In this document: positions 1 through 9,950 of the stretch, in pieces
Position numbering within the stretch: position 1 is the first letter of the stretch
How the letters are laid out: each line of letters begins with the position of its first letter
From: Burkholderiaceae bacterium
GTDB taxonomy: Bacteria; Pseudomonadota; Gammaproteobacteria; Burkholderiales; Burkholderiaceae_B
Direction of reading: 5' to 3'
Assembly: GCA_023653055.1 (NCBI GenBank)
Contig: JAMNXR010000006.1
Span: 79,786 to 143,785 of the forward strand
Length of the DNA stretch: 64,000 nucleotides
Program-made: the position numbers and the translations under genes
The notes under the pieces: generated by a model
Told to the model about the DNA's origin: nothing
The model's input: only the letters and a program-made list of their open reading frames with translations
Database searches by the model: none

Positions 1-1898
1 ATTGTTTGCGCAACAGCGGCTTGGTTTTTTAGCACTTCTGCGTTCACGATCGACTCGACACGCGCAATCTCATCTTCAGTCAAAGAGGCATCATGCGCAA
101 AGTCAAAGCGCGTTTTGTCACCATCCACCAAAGAACCACGCTGCTGTACATGTCCGCCCAACACCTCACGCAAAGCCTTATGCATCAAATGGGTTGCGGA
201 GTGGTTGCGGATGGTGCGAGCGCGTTGCTCCGGATCCACCGTTGCGGTAACCGCATCGCCCACCGACAACGCACCAGAGGCAAGCCGCCCATGGTGTCCA
301 AACACCCCAGGTTGAATCTTTTGAGTATCCAACACCTCAAAAACGGAAGCATTGCCCGTCAAGCGACCGGTATCTCCGACTTGGCCGCCGGATTCAGCAT
401 AAAAGGGCGTCGTGTCGAGCACAACGATAGCCTCTTGGCCTGCTGCCACGCGCGCGACAGAGGCACCCCCGACATATAACGCCAGGACCTGAGCAGAGCG
501 CTGCAAATGATCGTAACCCTCAAAAATAGTCTGGGCGCCAGAATAAGATAAGCCCTCAGCCATTTTGAATTTACCTGCAGCACGGGCTTGATCTCGCTGT
601 CGTTCCATCGCGACATCAAACCCAGCCTGATCCACGTCCACACCACGCTCACGGCAAATATCAGCTGTTAAATCTAACGGGAAACCATAGGTGTCATACA
701 ACGTAAACAGTGTGTTGCCATCCAAGATCTGGGCTTGATCTTTTGCGGCGACTGGCAAAGCTGCAAGCGCTGCGTCCAAGATCTTCATGCCGTGCTCAAG
801 GGTTTCGCCAAAACGCTCTTCTTCTTGGCGAAGCACCTGCTCAACACGCGCGGCGTTCTTGGCCAACTCAGGATAGGCCTCACCCATTTGCTGAACAAGG
901 TCAGGCACCATCCGATAGAAGAACGGCTTGGTTTGACCTAATTTGTAGCCGTGACGTAATGCTCTGCGAATAATACGACGCAGCACATAGCCCCTACCCT
1001 CGTTGCTCGGAATCACACCGTCCACAACAAGGAAGCAGCACGCACGAATATGATCGGCAATGACCTTAAGCGAGTTATTTGAAAGATCCTGGCAACCCGT
1101 CTCGCGTGCTGCGGCAGCAATCAGCGCGACAAACAAATCGATTTCATAATTGGAGTGGACATGCTGCAATACAGCAGCAATTCGCTCGAGCCCCATTCCA
1201 GTATCGACGCACGGCTTGGGCAACGGTGTCATCTTGCCAGCCGCGTCCCTCTCAAACTGCATAAACACCAAGTTCCAAATCTCGATGTAACGATCGCCGT
1301 CCTCCTCGGGCGAGCCCGGTGGTCCACCCCAAATATCCGCACCGTGATCGTAGAAAATTTCTGTACAAGGGCCGCAAGGACCCGTATCTGCCATCTGCCA
1401 GAAGTTGTCCGAGGCGTATCGCGCACCTTTGTTATCGCCAATACGAATAATGCGCTCTGGAGGGACGCCAATTTCCTTTTCCCAGATGGCGTAGGCTTCG
1501 TCATCCTCTTGGTAGACCGTCACCCAAAGTTTCTCTTTGGGTAGGCCATACACGCCGGTCAACATTTCCCAAGCGAACGCAATGGCATCGCGCTTGAAAT
1601 AATCTCCAAAGCTGAAGTTACCCAGCATTTCAAAAAATGTGTGGTGACGTGCGGTGTAACCCACGTTTTCCAAGTCATTGTGTTTACCACCCGCACGCAC
1701 ACTGCGCTGTGAGGAGGTTGCACGCTTAAATGGGCTGGAATCTTTGCCGGTAAATACGTCTTTAAATTGCACCATCCCTGAGTTGGTAAACAACAAGGTC
1801 GGATCGTTCCCCGGCACCAATGAAGACGAAGGCACAATCGTGTGCCCCTTGGACTGGAAGAATTGCAAGAATTTCTGGCGAATTTCGGTCGTTTTCAT
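1..1898 (-). CDS. alaS: Alanyl-tRNA synthetase (5' part; gene runs off the left edge)
   Basis: Cytoplasmic class II synthetase that charges tRNA-Ala. About 632 N-terminal codons are present of roughly 870 in the family; the 3' end lies beyond base 1. The ATG at 1898 begins [14 protein letters not shown], the standard AlaS start, followed by the class II core ([14 protein letters not shown] region) and, near the window edge, the editing-domain zinc motif HLMHK and an RFDFAH segment. A perfect TATAAT on the minus strand at 1969-1974 gives a plausible own promoter about 70 bp upstream. The gene lies downstream of and co-directional with the pilus operon. Identification is secure. Confidence 0.97.
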   Translation of the reverse strand, partial: MKTTEIRQKFLQFFQSKGHTIVPSSSLVPGNDPTLLFTNSGMVQFKDVFTGKDSSPFKRATSSQRSVRAGGKHNDLENVGYTARHHTFFEMLGNFSFGDYFKRDAIAFAWEMLTGVYGLPKEKLWVTVYQEDDEAYAIWEKEIGVPPERIIRIGDNKGARYASDNFWQMADTGPCGPCTEIFYDHGADIWGGPPGSPEEDGDRYIEIWNLVFMQFERDAAGKMTPLPKPCVDTGMGLERIAAVLQHVHSNYEIDLFVALIAAAARETGCQDLSNNSLKVIADHIRACCFLVVDGVIPSNEGRGYVLRRIIRRALRHGYKLGQTKPFFYRMVPDLVQQMGEAYPELAKNAARVEQVLRQEEERFGETLEHGMKILDAALAALPVAAKDQAQILDGNTLFTLYDTYGFPLDLTADICRERGVDVDQAGFDVAMERQRDQARAAGKFKMAEGLSYSGAQTIFEGYDHLQRSAQVLALYVGGASVARVAAGQEAIVVLDTTPFYAESGGQVGDTGRLTGNASVFEVLDTQKIQPGVFGHHGRLASGALSVGDAVTATVDPEQRARTIRNHSATHLMHKALREVLGGHVQQRGSLVDGDKTRFDFAHDASLTEDEIARVESIVNAEVLKNQAAVAQT

Positions 1899-1968
1899 CG
1901 TGCGGTATCAAATAAAAGAAAAAGACGAGTGGGATACTGCGACAGCAGCCCGCTCAAGCTAGTTTTTG

Positions 1969-1974
1969 ATTATA
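1969..1974 (-). promoter_or_regulatory. Candidate -10 box of alaS
   Basis: A perfect TATAAT lies in the 97-bp gap between pilV and alaS, predicting an alaS leader of about 60 nt. No good -35 hexamer is seen 17 bp upstream, so the assignment is tentative. Confidence 0.4.
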
Positions 1975-1995
1975 CGGGCTGAAGTCGGGCCCACC

Positions 1996-3054
1996 CTATC
2001 CCTCTGAATTCAGACAAATATAAGTGTAGAAATCGTTGTGAGAGTCCCGTGGGTACGTCCAAAACGAAGCCAATTGCGCCCGATAACCAGGCGGGCAACT
2101 GCAGTCGCCTGTCATAGGGTTGCGGCGTTCAACTCTGATCCCGTCATGCTGATCGCAGCCAAAACCCACTCGGTCGATATAAAAGCCCCCTTCACTTTTA
2201 GCACTACTTCTCCATGCGCCCGCCTGACAAATCAAAAGCCCACTCGCACTTGATTGTGCCAACAAGCCCGCCGCATCACAAGGCGCGCCTTGTATTGCAA
2301 CCGCACCGAGCTGAAGATGCGCTGAGCTGGAGATGCGACCTGCAGAGGAAATGTTCCCCCCGGTTGCTAAATTACCCGCAAGACTCATATTGGCGGCCAA
2401 TTGAACATCACGTCTATCGCCTTGCCTCAAAAAACTTACCTGGGCACTTGAATCATAAAAACTGTACAAAACGATTGAGCCTACCGGCAAACTCGGTAAA
2501 TCAATCGCTGGTGGGTTGGGCAGATCAATGCTGGGACCACGCACCCGCCCTGGGGACAATTGCGAAACGCTCGCGCCACTGCCTTTAAAAGAAGCCAGTA
2601 ACGTCCCCAGTCTCGTCACATTTTCTGCACGATTCGCCTGAGAGGCTTGCGGAACGACTACCGTCAGCACCTCAAGCTTGCAGCCAAGGGTCAGGCACAA
2701 CCCAGTTGGCTTGAGCGCACGAATACTGACGTCATATCCCAGCGGTGCACGCAAAGAAAAACCTGAGGGCAAATGCCCTGCTCGCTGCAATTCAGCGAGG
2801 GTCGGACGCCAAATATCTTGATAGTCTGCCGAGGCGGTCGTTGAAGCCGACAGACCGGTCAAAAGATCTGCCTGACGCACTAACATTTGATCTACCGACG
2901 CCTTGACCGTCATGAGCCATGACCCCATCGCTTCAGAGGCCACGTCCTCAGACTGATGCACCCAAGTCGTCGCAGACCACACACCGATCAAAGAAGTGAT
3001 CGCAATGACAACAATCAACTCGAATAATGAAAAACCACCTTGAAATTGCCGCAT
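1996..3054 (-). CDS. pilV: PilV-like type IVb minor pilin / tip adhesin
   Basis: Minor pilin expected at the tip or surface of a type IVb pilus. The ATG at 3054 overlaps the pilS TGA by one base (TGATG), which fixes the start better than the TTG one codon upstream. The prepilin leader is short, MRQFQGG, cleaved before FSLFE, with Glu at +5, followed by a hydrophobic helix to about residue 25. The middle is a beta-type pilin body. The C-terminal third holds repeated NISSAGRISS-like stretches, a C..GLL.C motif and a Cys-rich ending (CSCPPGY...YICLNSEG). This resembles R64 PilV, whose tail is exchanged by a shufflon, but no recombinase or inverted sfx-like repeats follow here. 352 aa. Confidence 0.8.
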   Translation of the reverse strand: MRQFQGGFSLFELIVVIAITSLIGVWSATTWVHQSEDVASEAMGSWLMTVKASVDQMLVRQADLLTGLSASTTASADYQDIWRPTLAELQRAGHLPSGFSLRAPLGYDVSIRALKPTGLCLTLGCKLEVLTVVVPQASQANRAENVTRLGTLLASFKGSGASVSQLSPGRVRGPSIDLPNPPAIDLPSLPVGSIVLYSFYDSSAQVSFLRQGDRRDVQLAANMSLAGNLATGGNISSAGRISSSAHLQLGAVAIQGAPCDAAGLLAQSSASGLLICQAGAWRSSAKSEGGFYIDRVGFGCDQHDGIRVERRNPMTGDCSCPPGYRAQLASFWTYPRDSHNDFYTYICLNSEG

Positions 3055-3722
3055 CAACGAATCACAAATTCAAAAATATTTCGATCTCCACTCAAGCACT
3101 GTGCATCGGCTAACAACGGGTTGTACGCGGCAACGGGTTGTTGCAAGCTATCTTTGACGGTTACCGGTCCCGCAGTGCCTGAAATTCTGACGACTTCTGC
3201 GATCCGTTGCAAAATTGAAGCAAGCCCCGGGCATGCCGCATGGTTGACATCATTGAGCGTCAGCAAAAAAGCAGAACCGAAAGGTGCACCCGATAGTGCA
3301 TAAGGCGCAATCCGCACAACACCTCGTCCTGAGACACCCGGCCCCCCAAGACCATGCGCAACATTCGCACCAGCGCCTTCACCGGAAACCGCTACCACGC
3401 TTGATCCTCGCAAGGAGTTTGCCAAGACGCGGGTATCAACGTTTTCATAAGGGCTCGCACCAAAACCGTTGGTCGTGACCTTGAGTCGTGCAACAAATCG
3501 CTGCAACTCCTCGGCAACACGGGGGACTTTACTTTCGACGACATAGCCTTGAATGGCAGGAATGCCAACAATTGCGAGCAACATCATGATGGTGGTCACA
3601 ATGGATATTTCAATCAAAGAAAATCCACGCTGCCGGCTGAGCACCACAGCGGGATGCATGGACACAGCATGACGCCCTGGACGAAACTTCTGAGTATTCA
3701 ATACATAGATAGCTAAAGACAT
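3054..3722 (-). CDS. pilS: PilS-like type IVb major prepilin
   Basis: Probable main pilus subunit. The prepilin peptidase site is G|FSLIE after RQRG (F at +1, E at +5), followed by a hydrophobic stalk (ISIVTTIMMLLAIVGIPAI). Two cysteines, in HAACPG and DAQCLSG, could form the C-terminal disulfide loop typical of pilins. The ATG at 3722 gives a 33-residue leader, long as in type IVb pilins; an internal ATG at codon 22 (MHPAVV) would give 12 residues. 222 aa with the long start. It sits between pilR and pilV as in R64-type operons. No prepilin peptidase (PilU) gene is in the cluster, so processing must rely on an enzyme elsewhere. Confidence 0.82.
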   Translation of the reverse strand: MSLAIYVLNTQKFRPGRHAVSMHPAVVLSRQRGFSLIEISIVTTIMMLLAIVGIPAIQGYVVESKVPRVAEELQRFVARLKVTTNGFGASPYENVDTRVLANSLRGSSVVAVSGEGAGANVAHGLGGPGVSGRGVVRIAPYALSGAPFGSAFLLTLNDVNHAACPGLASILQRIAEVVRISGTAGPVTVKDSLQQPVAAYNPLLADAQCLSGDRNIFEFVIR

Positions 3723-3752
3723 TATGAAAAGATCCTTGTCAAAAAGGGCTAA

Positions 3753-4895
3753 TTAGCGGGAGTAATGCAGGCTTAATCCTTGCCTGAGTTCTTCGAATAC
3801 TTGCGCATGCCAGAAAGCCACGCCTAAAACGATCATCAAAGACAGGAGTAATGCGCCCCAGCGTAAATAAACCGCCTGAGTCTCAATACGCTTGAGTGCA
3901 TGTTTCTCCGTTCTCAAACGTGCACGATGCAGGGCTTCATCCAGTCCGAGCGTTTGAATCAAATCCGTGAAATACCACCAAATCTCAGAATCAATCAATC
4001 CCGTTTCTAGGGCATCAATGGCATTGGCTCCCAAGTCCAATCGCGTCACCATGACGTGTAAATGCCCCGAAAACCATGGGGTCGCACCCTGCATCTGCAA
4101 TGCAATGGCGTCACGCAAGCGCGCACCCTGACTCCCTCCTGGGGTCAGCGTCACGGCAAGTAATGATACAAACCGGACGGTTTGCACCCGCCGATAGAAC
4201 GCCCACGGGCCAAACTTGTCTGCCACACTACGTAACGATCCGGTCCAGGATGCAAACGACCACAGCACAATGAGCGCAGACAAGATCAAACCAACGCTCA
4301 CGAAAGGCCAGACAGCACTCAAAAGGTCTGCAGTTGCAAACAGTGCTTTTGTCCATCCGGAAAAATTCTCAGCCGGCACTGCTGCAAAAGCCTGCTGAAG
4401 CTGCTTTGCCGAAAAAAACGGAATCGATAAGACAGAGCCAAGGGCAATGAATAATCCTGCAAGCCCAGCAAACGCTGTTGTGACCCATAAACTGTGTGCC
4501 CCATCAATCAACTTGACGACACCAGCAAGCTGCCTGAGCGTTTTAGTCAGCGCCTGAGATCCCGAATACTGCGCGGACTGAATCGCAAGGAGGTCCTCAA
4601 GCGGCAGCGTGCCATTCCACGTAACAAACAAATCTCCCCCTGCCAGAGGAAATCTTTCGAGCCAGACGCGTGAAAGGAGGCCACGCGGACTTGCAACGGC
4701 ATATCTCGACACATCATCATAAAAAATGTTTTGAAGCGTTTTCGTTCCAGCCGTGGCGTCGATGACGTCCGCCAAATACTCATAGTAATCAGCACGCTGC
4801 GTGCGAAACGAATAGGCAGCAATCAGCACCCACGCTTTAAACCATAGGGCTTGCAAGGCAATCGGCTGTAATCCACGCACCCACTCAAAGCGCAT
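3753..4895 (-). CDS. pilR: PilR-like inner-membrane platform protein (GspF family)
   Basis: Polytopic inner-membrane protein that links the assembly ATPase to the growing pilus. 380 aa, with hydrophobic segments near residues 140-160, 190-215 and 355-375 and a GspF-like pattern of two cytoplasmic halves (the region around TLTPGGSQGARLRDAIALQM is typical). The ATG at 4895 is preferred over the GTG one codon upstream. It overlaps the end of pilQ by 11 bp, implying translational coupling. Divergence from characterised PilR is considerable, so the name rests on size, hydrophobicity and position between pilQ and pilS. Confidence 0.75.
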   Translation of the reverse strand: MRFEWVRGLQPIALQALWFKAWVLIAAYSFRTQRADYYEYLADVIDATAGTKTLQNIFYDDVSRYAVASPRGLLSRVWLERFPLAGGDLFVTWNGTLPLEDLLAIQSAQYSGSQALTKTLRQLAGVVKLIDGAHSLWVTTAFAGLAGLFIALGSVLSIPFFSAKQLQQAFAAVPAENFSGWTKALFATADLLSAVWPFVSVGLILSALIVLWSFASWTGSLRSVADKFGPWAFYRRVQTVRFVSLLAVTLTPGGSQGARLRDAIALQMQGATPWFSGHLHVMVTRLDLGANAIDALETGLIDSEIWWYFTDLIQTLGLDEALHRARLRTEKHALKRIETQAVYLRWGALLLSLMIVLGVAFWHAQVFEELRQGLSLHYSR

Positions 4896-6600
4896 CACGA
4901 GCGGACCTCATGCGTAGATTCGAGACACCAAATACCTGCTCAACCGTTCTAGGATCAACAAGACCATTCCAGACTTTGAAAAGCGCGCATTGACGTGCGC
5001 TTTTCCCACGCATATCCTCATCGGACAGCACGCTGCGCTGTCGTTGTTCAAACCAACGATGCATGCGAAGTCCATCGTTTGCTTTCAGGTCTTTTAAAAA
5101 ATCAGGCTCCTCAGCGGGCGCAATGATCTCAGCTGCAACAGTTCGACCTGAAGTGCCGGTCAACGCGGACAAACCGTTCGTACACTTAGGGCAACCCTGT
5201 TCAGACCGAAACCTCAACCGTGATCTGGGTAGATCGGCCTGCTCTTCAAGTGCAGCGATCCATCTCTCCCGCCATAAAGCAGAACGCGTTTGAGAAAGTG
5301 CACAATGCCAATGCCCTGATGACGCCCTCTGTTCATACGTTTGTGCGCACCCCTGACACAGCAATGGCAACAGACACTGAAACACCAATAATTTCAAAAT
5401 TCCTGGCGTTGCCAGCAAGTCCCTTGGCACACCGATAAAACTTGAGGACAAACGCTCAGGCACCCAGAGCGCAGAACCCGCGTGAACCGTCGTATAAAGG
5501 CTGACGCCAGAGCCCGCCAGATCGGAAAAGGCACGACCACCCGCAACATCTCTAATTTCGCCGATTAACAAATCGTTCATTGCAGAACGCTTAAACGCCT
5601 TAAGCTTGTTGTCAAACACACTTAATTCGTTTTCTTCAAAAGATCTTGATACGGTATTTTGTAGCGCATTTGGAATGAAATATTCGGCTGGATCTTCAAG
5701 AGTAATGATTTTCCGATATGCCGGAATCTCTCGCATCAGAGTTGCGAGTGTGGTGGATTTCCCGGAACCCACTGTGCCAGCCAATACGATTGCTCCCCCC
5801 TGCGTCAGACTCGCTTTACGCAACGCAGCAACTTGAGACGTCAAATACCCTAATTCTGATAACTCAGGCGTCAACTCAGTTGAATCCAGCACTAACAAGC
5901 GTAAACATACCGAACATCCTTGATCGGTCGCAAGCGACGCCCACCGTAAGCAAACCCTCTGCCCGTCTAATTCACGTGTCACACGTCCCTGCTGCTCCAC
6001 AGTTGGATCAAAGACCGCACCATTTCCGCCCTCCACATCCATCCATGTCACGGCCAGCATTGCCAGCATCGTTGCAGTGGGAAGATGGGCATAGCGGTCA
6101 GGGCATACATAGCGTCCGTCTATCGTAAACATCACAGTTGAATCGCTCTGCACACGCTTGACGTTAAAGTGCACATCACTCGCACGATGACGAAGTGCCC
6201 ATACAAGAATCGCATTCATCGCTTGTACAAGCGCCCCACCATGTGCGATAGTATCTGCAGATTGAGCTGTATTCGCCAACGAGGGCCTTACCGTCTTTGT
6301 TACGGCAATCAGCAAGGCGGGAGACAAGACAAACACTGGCGTCGAATGGAGTCGAAAGTTCCGCTTTTTCAACAGTTGCACAAGTGCTGCGGTCTGATCG
6401 TCATGATAAAAATCGCCCAAGACAAACACACCGGCAGACCCATCCGTAAACAAGACAGGACACATGCGGGCAACGAGACTCAGCACCTCAAGTTCTTTGC
6501 CTAGGGTTCGCAACAGAGGGGGGGCCAGTTGATCAAGCTCGCCTTGTGTTCTTATTTCTAACGGCATCCGTTCTAACATGCGCTTGAATATGGCGCTCAT
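4885..6600 (-). CDS. pilQ: PilQ-like pilus assembly ATPase (GspE family)
   Basis: Cytoplasmic hexameric ATPase powering pilus assembly. From the ATG at 6600 (ATGA overlap with the pilP stop) it is 571 aa. Visible motifs are Walker A GTVGSGKST at about residues 275-283, an Asp-box segment TLEDPAEY, Walker B-like LLIGEIRD, a TTVHAGS His box, and two C-terminal Cys pairs (CQGC and CPKC) that look like a zinc site. An N-terminal extension of about 120 residues precedes the ASDVHFN segment shared by GspE/PilB/PilQ ATPases. There is no second ATPase (PilT-type retraction motor) in the cluster. Confidence 0.88.
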   Translation of the reverse strand: MSAIFKRMLERMPLEIRTQGELDQLAPPLLRTLGKELEVLSLVARMCPVLFTDGSAGVFVLGDFYHDDQTAALVQLLKKRNFRLHSTPVFVLSPALLIAVTKTVRPSLANTAQSADTIAHGGALVQAMNAILVWALRHRASDVHFNVKRVQSDSTVMFTIDGRYVCPDRYAHLPTATMLAMLAVTWMDVEGGNGAVFDPTVEQQGRVTRELDGQRVCLRWASLATDQGCSVCLRLLVLDSTELTPELSELGYLTSQVAALRKASLTQGGAIVLAGTVGSGKSTTLATLMREIPAYRKIITLEDPAEYFIPNALQNTVSRSFEENELSVFDNKLKAFKRSAMNDLLIGEIRDVAGGRAFSDLAGSGVSLYTTVHAGSALWVPERLSSSFIGVPRDLLATPGILKLLVFQCLLPLLCQGCAQTYEQRASSGHWHCALSQTRSALWRERWIAALEEQADLPRSRLRFRSEQGCPKCTNGLSALTGTSGRTVAAEIIAPAEEPDFLKDLKANDGLRMHRWFEQRQRSVLSDEDMRGKSARQCALFKVWNGLVDPRTVEQVFGVSNLRMRSARDAL

Positions 6601-7019
6601 GGAAAGATCTGCCCTAAACAAAGCGTCTCTGAATGCTCATGTCTTTTGAGATGGATACATGGCGGATCGATTCGCTCCAATGTGTAAGCAACTGAACGTC
6701 CAGATATCGCCTGGGAATGCTTGTTTTTGAAAATATGAGGTTCGGCATCAATCAATACCTCCGCGCTTAATGATGGGCCCACGCCATAAATTGCGAGCAA
6801 AATATTTTCCGTCCCGTGCGTCACCACCGGGCCAGGCACGTCCAAGGGGCCTACGATTTTTTTACGCGCGGCCAATAACGCAGCCTGCGTATCGAGCTGA
6901 AGCAACTCCTCCACGACATCAGGCTCCTGCGACTGTGCCTGTCTGGGTGTCCCTCCCTGGACTGTCAGAACCGTCATGCTCAGGACATATATTGCGAATC
7001 GTTTATTCAGTTGTTTCAA
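6597..7019 (-). CDS. pilP: PilP-like pilus biogenesis protein
   Basis: Small exported protein of 140 aa found between pilO and pilQ in type IVb (R64-like) clusters, where it is needed for pilus biogenesis. The start is TTG at 7019, supported by GGGAG six bases upstream. The N-terminus (KRFAIYVLSMTVLTVQGG) is a signal sequence or membrane anchor, followed by a short acidic helix and a compact domain typical of PilP (IVGPLDVPGPVVTHG ... LSAEVLIDAEPHIF). It overlaps the end of pilO by 17 bp. The name rests mainly on size, order and modest similarity to the family. Confidence 0.75.
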   Translation of the reverse strand: MKQLNKRFAIYVLSMTVLTVQGGTPRQAQSQEPDVVEELLQLDTQAALLAARKKIVGPLDVPGPVVTHGTENILLAIYGVGPSLSAEVLIDAEPHIFKNKHSQAISGRSVAYTLERIDPPCIHLKRHEHSETLCLGQIFP

Positions 7020-8322
7020 ATATTTCTCCCGTCAGACTCACTGTTAACGCACTTCGACTAATCCCCTGCCCAACTGGCGCATCTATCTCAAGATGTAATC
7101 CGCGCCATCGAACGGGGATAGGCAGCCCTTTCAACGCAGACAATGAACGTAAAGGCCCCTTGATCGCAATGTGTCTGCGTGTCAGTGGCTTTAATTGGGG
7201 AGGACGCGCTAAGGGCATACCTTCTCTGCCGAGCGGTGCAGTCATTGAAATGAGTGACCCTGCTCCGATTTGGATAGAATCAAAGAGTGGCGCCACACTT
7301 TGCAAATAACTAATCCATTTTTTTAAAGGTGTCGTGACTGCAACCGATTTGAATGCAGAGGCAGCACTTGCAACATGCCAACGCAATACTCCATGCTCAA
7401 GATCCGTAAACTCTGACACCCAGCCAACAGGTTTTGCTGCATCCAGGTGCTCGCTTAAGGCAAGCCTTTTCACGCGTTGATAACGCGCAGCGCAATGCCA
7501 ATCCATACGAAAAGGCTCACAAACAATCTGTTTGAGTTTCCATCCCCCAGGTTTGAGTGGCGCCTGATTCCAGGCATGAATCACGCTCAATAATTGTTCT
7601 GGCTGATGGACAGGATGCGTCATTGCAAAGGCATCGTAAACCTGCTGCCACAATGCGTCGCGGTCTAATTCGGGAAGCTGCGTCGTCGACTCAGACGTAC
7701 GTGCGCCCATTGCCCAAAAAACTGCCCCGAGCAGCACAGCCAGGCATGCGACACGCAGGCTTAAATGCCTTGCGCAGGAGACCTTTTGAAGACGAGAATG
7801 TAAATTGATATCTCTCGATAGCCAGTCTGGCAGATGGTCTTTGCTAAGTTCTGCCGACCTCAATATCTGTATGTTTGGAAAGCGCCCAGTCAATACACTT
7901 AATGCTTCCTCTACATCGTCTGAGCACGCAAACCAACAATCCGTTTTTGCCAATACCAAACCAGAGTTGGCTGCAACGAGCCAAAATCCTTTGCCTGGCA
8001 TAAAGCTTACAAAAGCGACCACCCCTTCTTGATGCGTCAAAGCAAAAATGGCTGCGGCTGAATGCAGAGGTTTCGAACGATCTAACGGGTCGCCTCCGGT
8101 CAAGGCGCTTTTATGAATGATGCCACACCCGACTACAGCCGCCAGGGAGCCCGCCACTAAATAATATGTGGCGCCCAGCGCGCGTGCCCGACTGCGTGCG
8201 AGCTTGGCGGGAACACCACCAACAAGAGGTGTCCAATCTAGCCCAAAGACGATATCAAGCTCAAGAAGATGTGTCCACACCAAGGTACCTGAAGGCAAAT
8301 CTGATTGAAGATCCTTTACCAT
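7003..8322 (-). CDS. pilO: PilO-like pilin accessory protein
   Basis: Inner-membrane assembly protein of R64-type type IVb pili, 439 aa. A cytoplasmic N-terminal half has a possible buried helix near residues 50-70 (ATYYLVAGSLAAVVGCG). A single strong transmembrane segment follows at about 188-206 (LRVACLAVLLGAVFWAMG), then a periplasmic C-terminal half. The ATG at 8322 follows the pilN stop by two bases, and its ribosome site lies inside the last pilN codons. R64 PilO has the same bitopic layout. I see no catalytic motif. Confidence 0.75.
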   Translation of the reverse strand: MVKDLQSDLPSGTLVWTHLLELDIVFGLDWTPLVGGVPAKLARSRARALGATYYLVAGSLAAVVGCGIIHKSALTGGDPLDRSKPLHSAAAIFALTHQEGVVAFVSFMPGKGFWLVAANSGLVLAKTDCWFACSDDVEEALSVLTGRFPNIQILRSAELSKDHLPDWLSRDINLHSRLQKVSCARHLSLRVACLAVLLGAVFWAMGARTSESTTQLPELDRDALWQQVYDAFAMTHPVHQPEQLLSVIHAWNQAPLKPGGWKLKQIVCEPFRMDWHCAARYQRVKRLALSEHLDAAKPVGWVSEFTDLEHGVLRWHVASAASAFKSVAVTTPLKKWISYLQSVAPLFDSIQIGAGSLISMTAPLGREGMPLARPPQLKPLTRRHIAIKGPLRSLSALKGLPIPVRWRGLHLEIDAPVGQGISRSALTVSLTGEIFETTE

Positions 8323-8324
8323 GG

Positions 8325-9950
8325 TTAAAGACCCTCTTCTACCTGTGCGGTGACCATAATCAGTGTTGCAGTCCGCGATTGTTTGGCGCGATTTGCTCCC
8401 CCCAGAAGCATTGGAGTCTCGGGGCTCAAGCGACTCTGTTCTGACTCATCCTGTGTGGAGTCAAAACCTGAGATCAGCATCGGTTGCCCTGTTTGGAGTG
8501 CGATTTGCTGAACGGTGCCATGTCCATCAATGGTGATTTGCTGAATCTGCAATTGACTGCCTGGATCACCTACAACAACAGACTTCAAAGGCTGAGCGAC
8601 GGTATTGTCATAGGCCACAGAAAGCAGGACTTGTCCGTTTTCTTGTGCATCAGGCACGAGTGTCAAAAATGCGCCCACTGTTTCCTCTTTTTGACTGACG
8701 GACACTGAACCAACCCCACCTCGCACCGATGAAAGAGACATCTCAGGGCCTTGCGTAGACTTGACCTGATCAATATATGAAAAAGTCGTTCTTACGGCAT
8801 GGGTAACGGGTCGTCGATTTAATGTCAGGACTGGAATCGTCACATGGCGCGATACCGTTCCATATTTAGAGAGTGCTCTTAATACCGCTTGACTGCGTAT
8901 CGCGGCTGAAGGCATCACGCCAAGTTTTGCCGTAGCACCCGCAATCGTTGCACCTGCTAGCGTGCTCGACAGCGAGGCCGCAATTTTTCCCTGTTCCCAT
9001 AAAGTGTTCCAGTCAAGACCAAACTCCGCATCTTGATGGGTGACGAGTGTGATCTCCTCAAAGATCAAGCGGACGCGTCTCGTGAGGATACGATTTTCTT
9101 TTTCCAAATAGCGTGAAATCTCACCTAACACCTCTGGTGTATCGGTCACTACGATCGAAGTTGAAGCGCCAGGTTGAGCGGCAATAATGGCTGCTCGGGT
9201 CAGAAACGGCTCAAGCCTTTGCTTGATCGCAAGGAGTACATGCTGATCGGTGGCAACTAAAGAAGTACGTGATGCGTTATCGAATCCACCCGTCTTGCTA
9301 TTGGCTGTTCGACCGAGCCGAGCGTCAGCGTGCGAGGACAACGTCAGGGCACGCACATCAAAGACACGCGTTTCTGTTCGGTAAAACTCAAGCGCACGAT
9401 CGTGATAACGCCACAACACCCCTAAGCGTCTTGTCAGAATATCCAAGACCTCTGGCAAAGGTCTTGGACCCATTGGGAACTGGGCCGTCGCGGCTGGTGC
9501 GCCAGAGTTTTGCGCCGTCGCAGTGCTTAGCCGTGGCAAAAAATGATCGGAAGGCAAAAGAGCCTCTGGTTTAATTCTGACGGGAATGCTCGTGGCCTGT
9601 GTAATACGTTCTGCAATCATCGATAGATCAACTTTACCTTGGCGATACATCAACGTCGTGTCGATCGTTGACCTTAGCGCAGGCGGTAAGGTCACTTCCC
9701 TACCCAAGGGCACTGCGCGCCCCATCAGCCAGGGCTTGGCCACATTTTGTGCTTGCGCTCTCAGGTGTGATGATCGCGTGAATGACTCAAAGTTTTCTCT
9801 TTTTTGATCGATGCGGCTACGGGTCTCCTGCACACGTGCATCCTGCTGTTTGATCCGATCAGCTAAGGTGCAACCCGTCAACACCGCGATCAGTGTCACG
9901 CTTGATCCAATTGTGCAAACACTCGCCCAACAAAGCCTAAGCAAGCTCAT
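8325..9950 (-). CDS. pilN: PilN-like outer-membrane secretin lipoprotein
   Basis: Forms the outer-membrane ring through which the pilus emerges. 541 aa; a signal peptide ends in lipobox VLTGC with lipidated Cys27. Then come a coiled stretch (KQQDARVQETRSRIDQKREN), secretin N-domains (about 150-290, with SIVVTDTPEVLGEI) and a C-terminal secretin barrel region (about 300-540, with PVLTLNRRPVTH, TVGAFLTLVPDAQ and the terminal TATLIMVTAQV). This is the R64 PilN/BfpB lipoprotein-secretin arrangement. Its ATG overlaps the pilL TGA by four bases. Confidence 0.88.
   Translation of the reverse strand: MSLLRLCWASVCTIGSSVTLIAVLTGCTLADRIKQQDARVQETRSRIDQKRENFESFTRSSHLRAQAQNVAKPWLMGRAVPLGREVTLPPALRSTIDTTLMYRQGKVDLSMIAERITQATSIPVRIKPEALLPSDHFLPRLSTATAQNSGAPAATAQFPMGPRPLPEVLDILTRRLGVLWRYHDRALEFYRTETRVFDVRALTLSSHADARLGRTANSKTGGFDNASRTSLVATDQHVLLAIKQRLEPFLTRAAIIAAQPGASTSIVVTDTPEVLGEISRYLEKENRILTRRVRLIFEEITLVTHQDAEFGLDWNTLWEQGKIAASLSSTLAGATIAGATAKLGVMPSAAIRSQAVLRALSKYGTVSRHVTIPVLTLNRRPVTHAVRTTFSYIDQVKSTQGPEMSLSSVRGGVGSVSVSQKEETVGAFLTLVPDAQENGQVLLSVAYDNTVAQPLKSVVVGDPGSQLQIQQITIDGHGTVQQIALQTGQPMLISGFDSTQDESEQSRLSPETPMLLGGANRAKQSRTATLIMVTAQVEEGL

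Noticed and set aside
1899..1995. Possible shufflon repeats after pilV
   Set aside because: Only 97 bp remain before alaS; no 19-bp type sfx repeats, alternative pilV tails or recombinase gene are visible.
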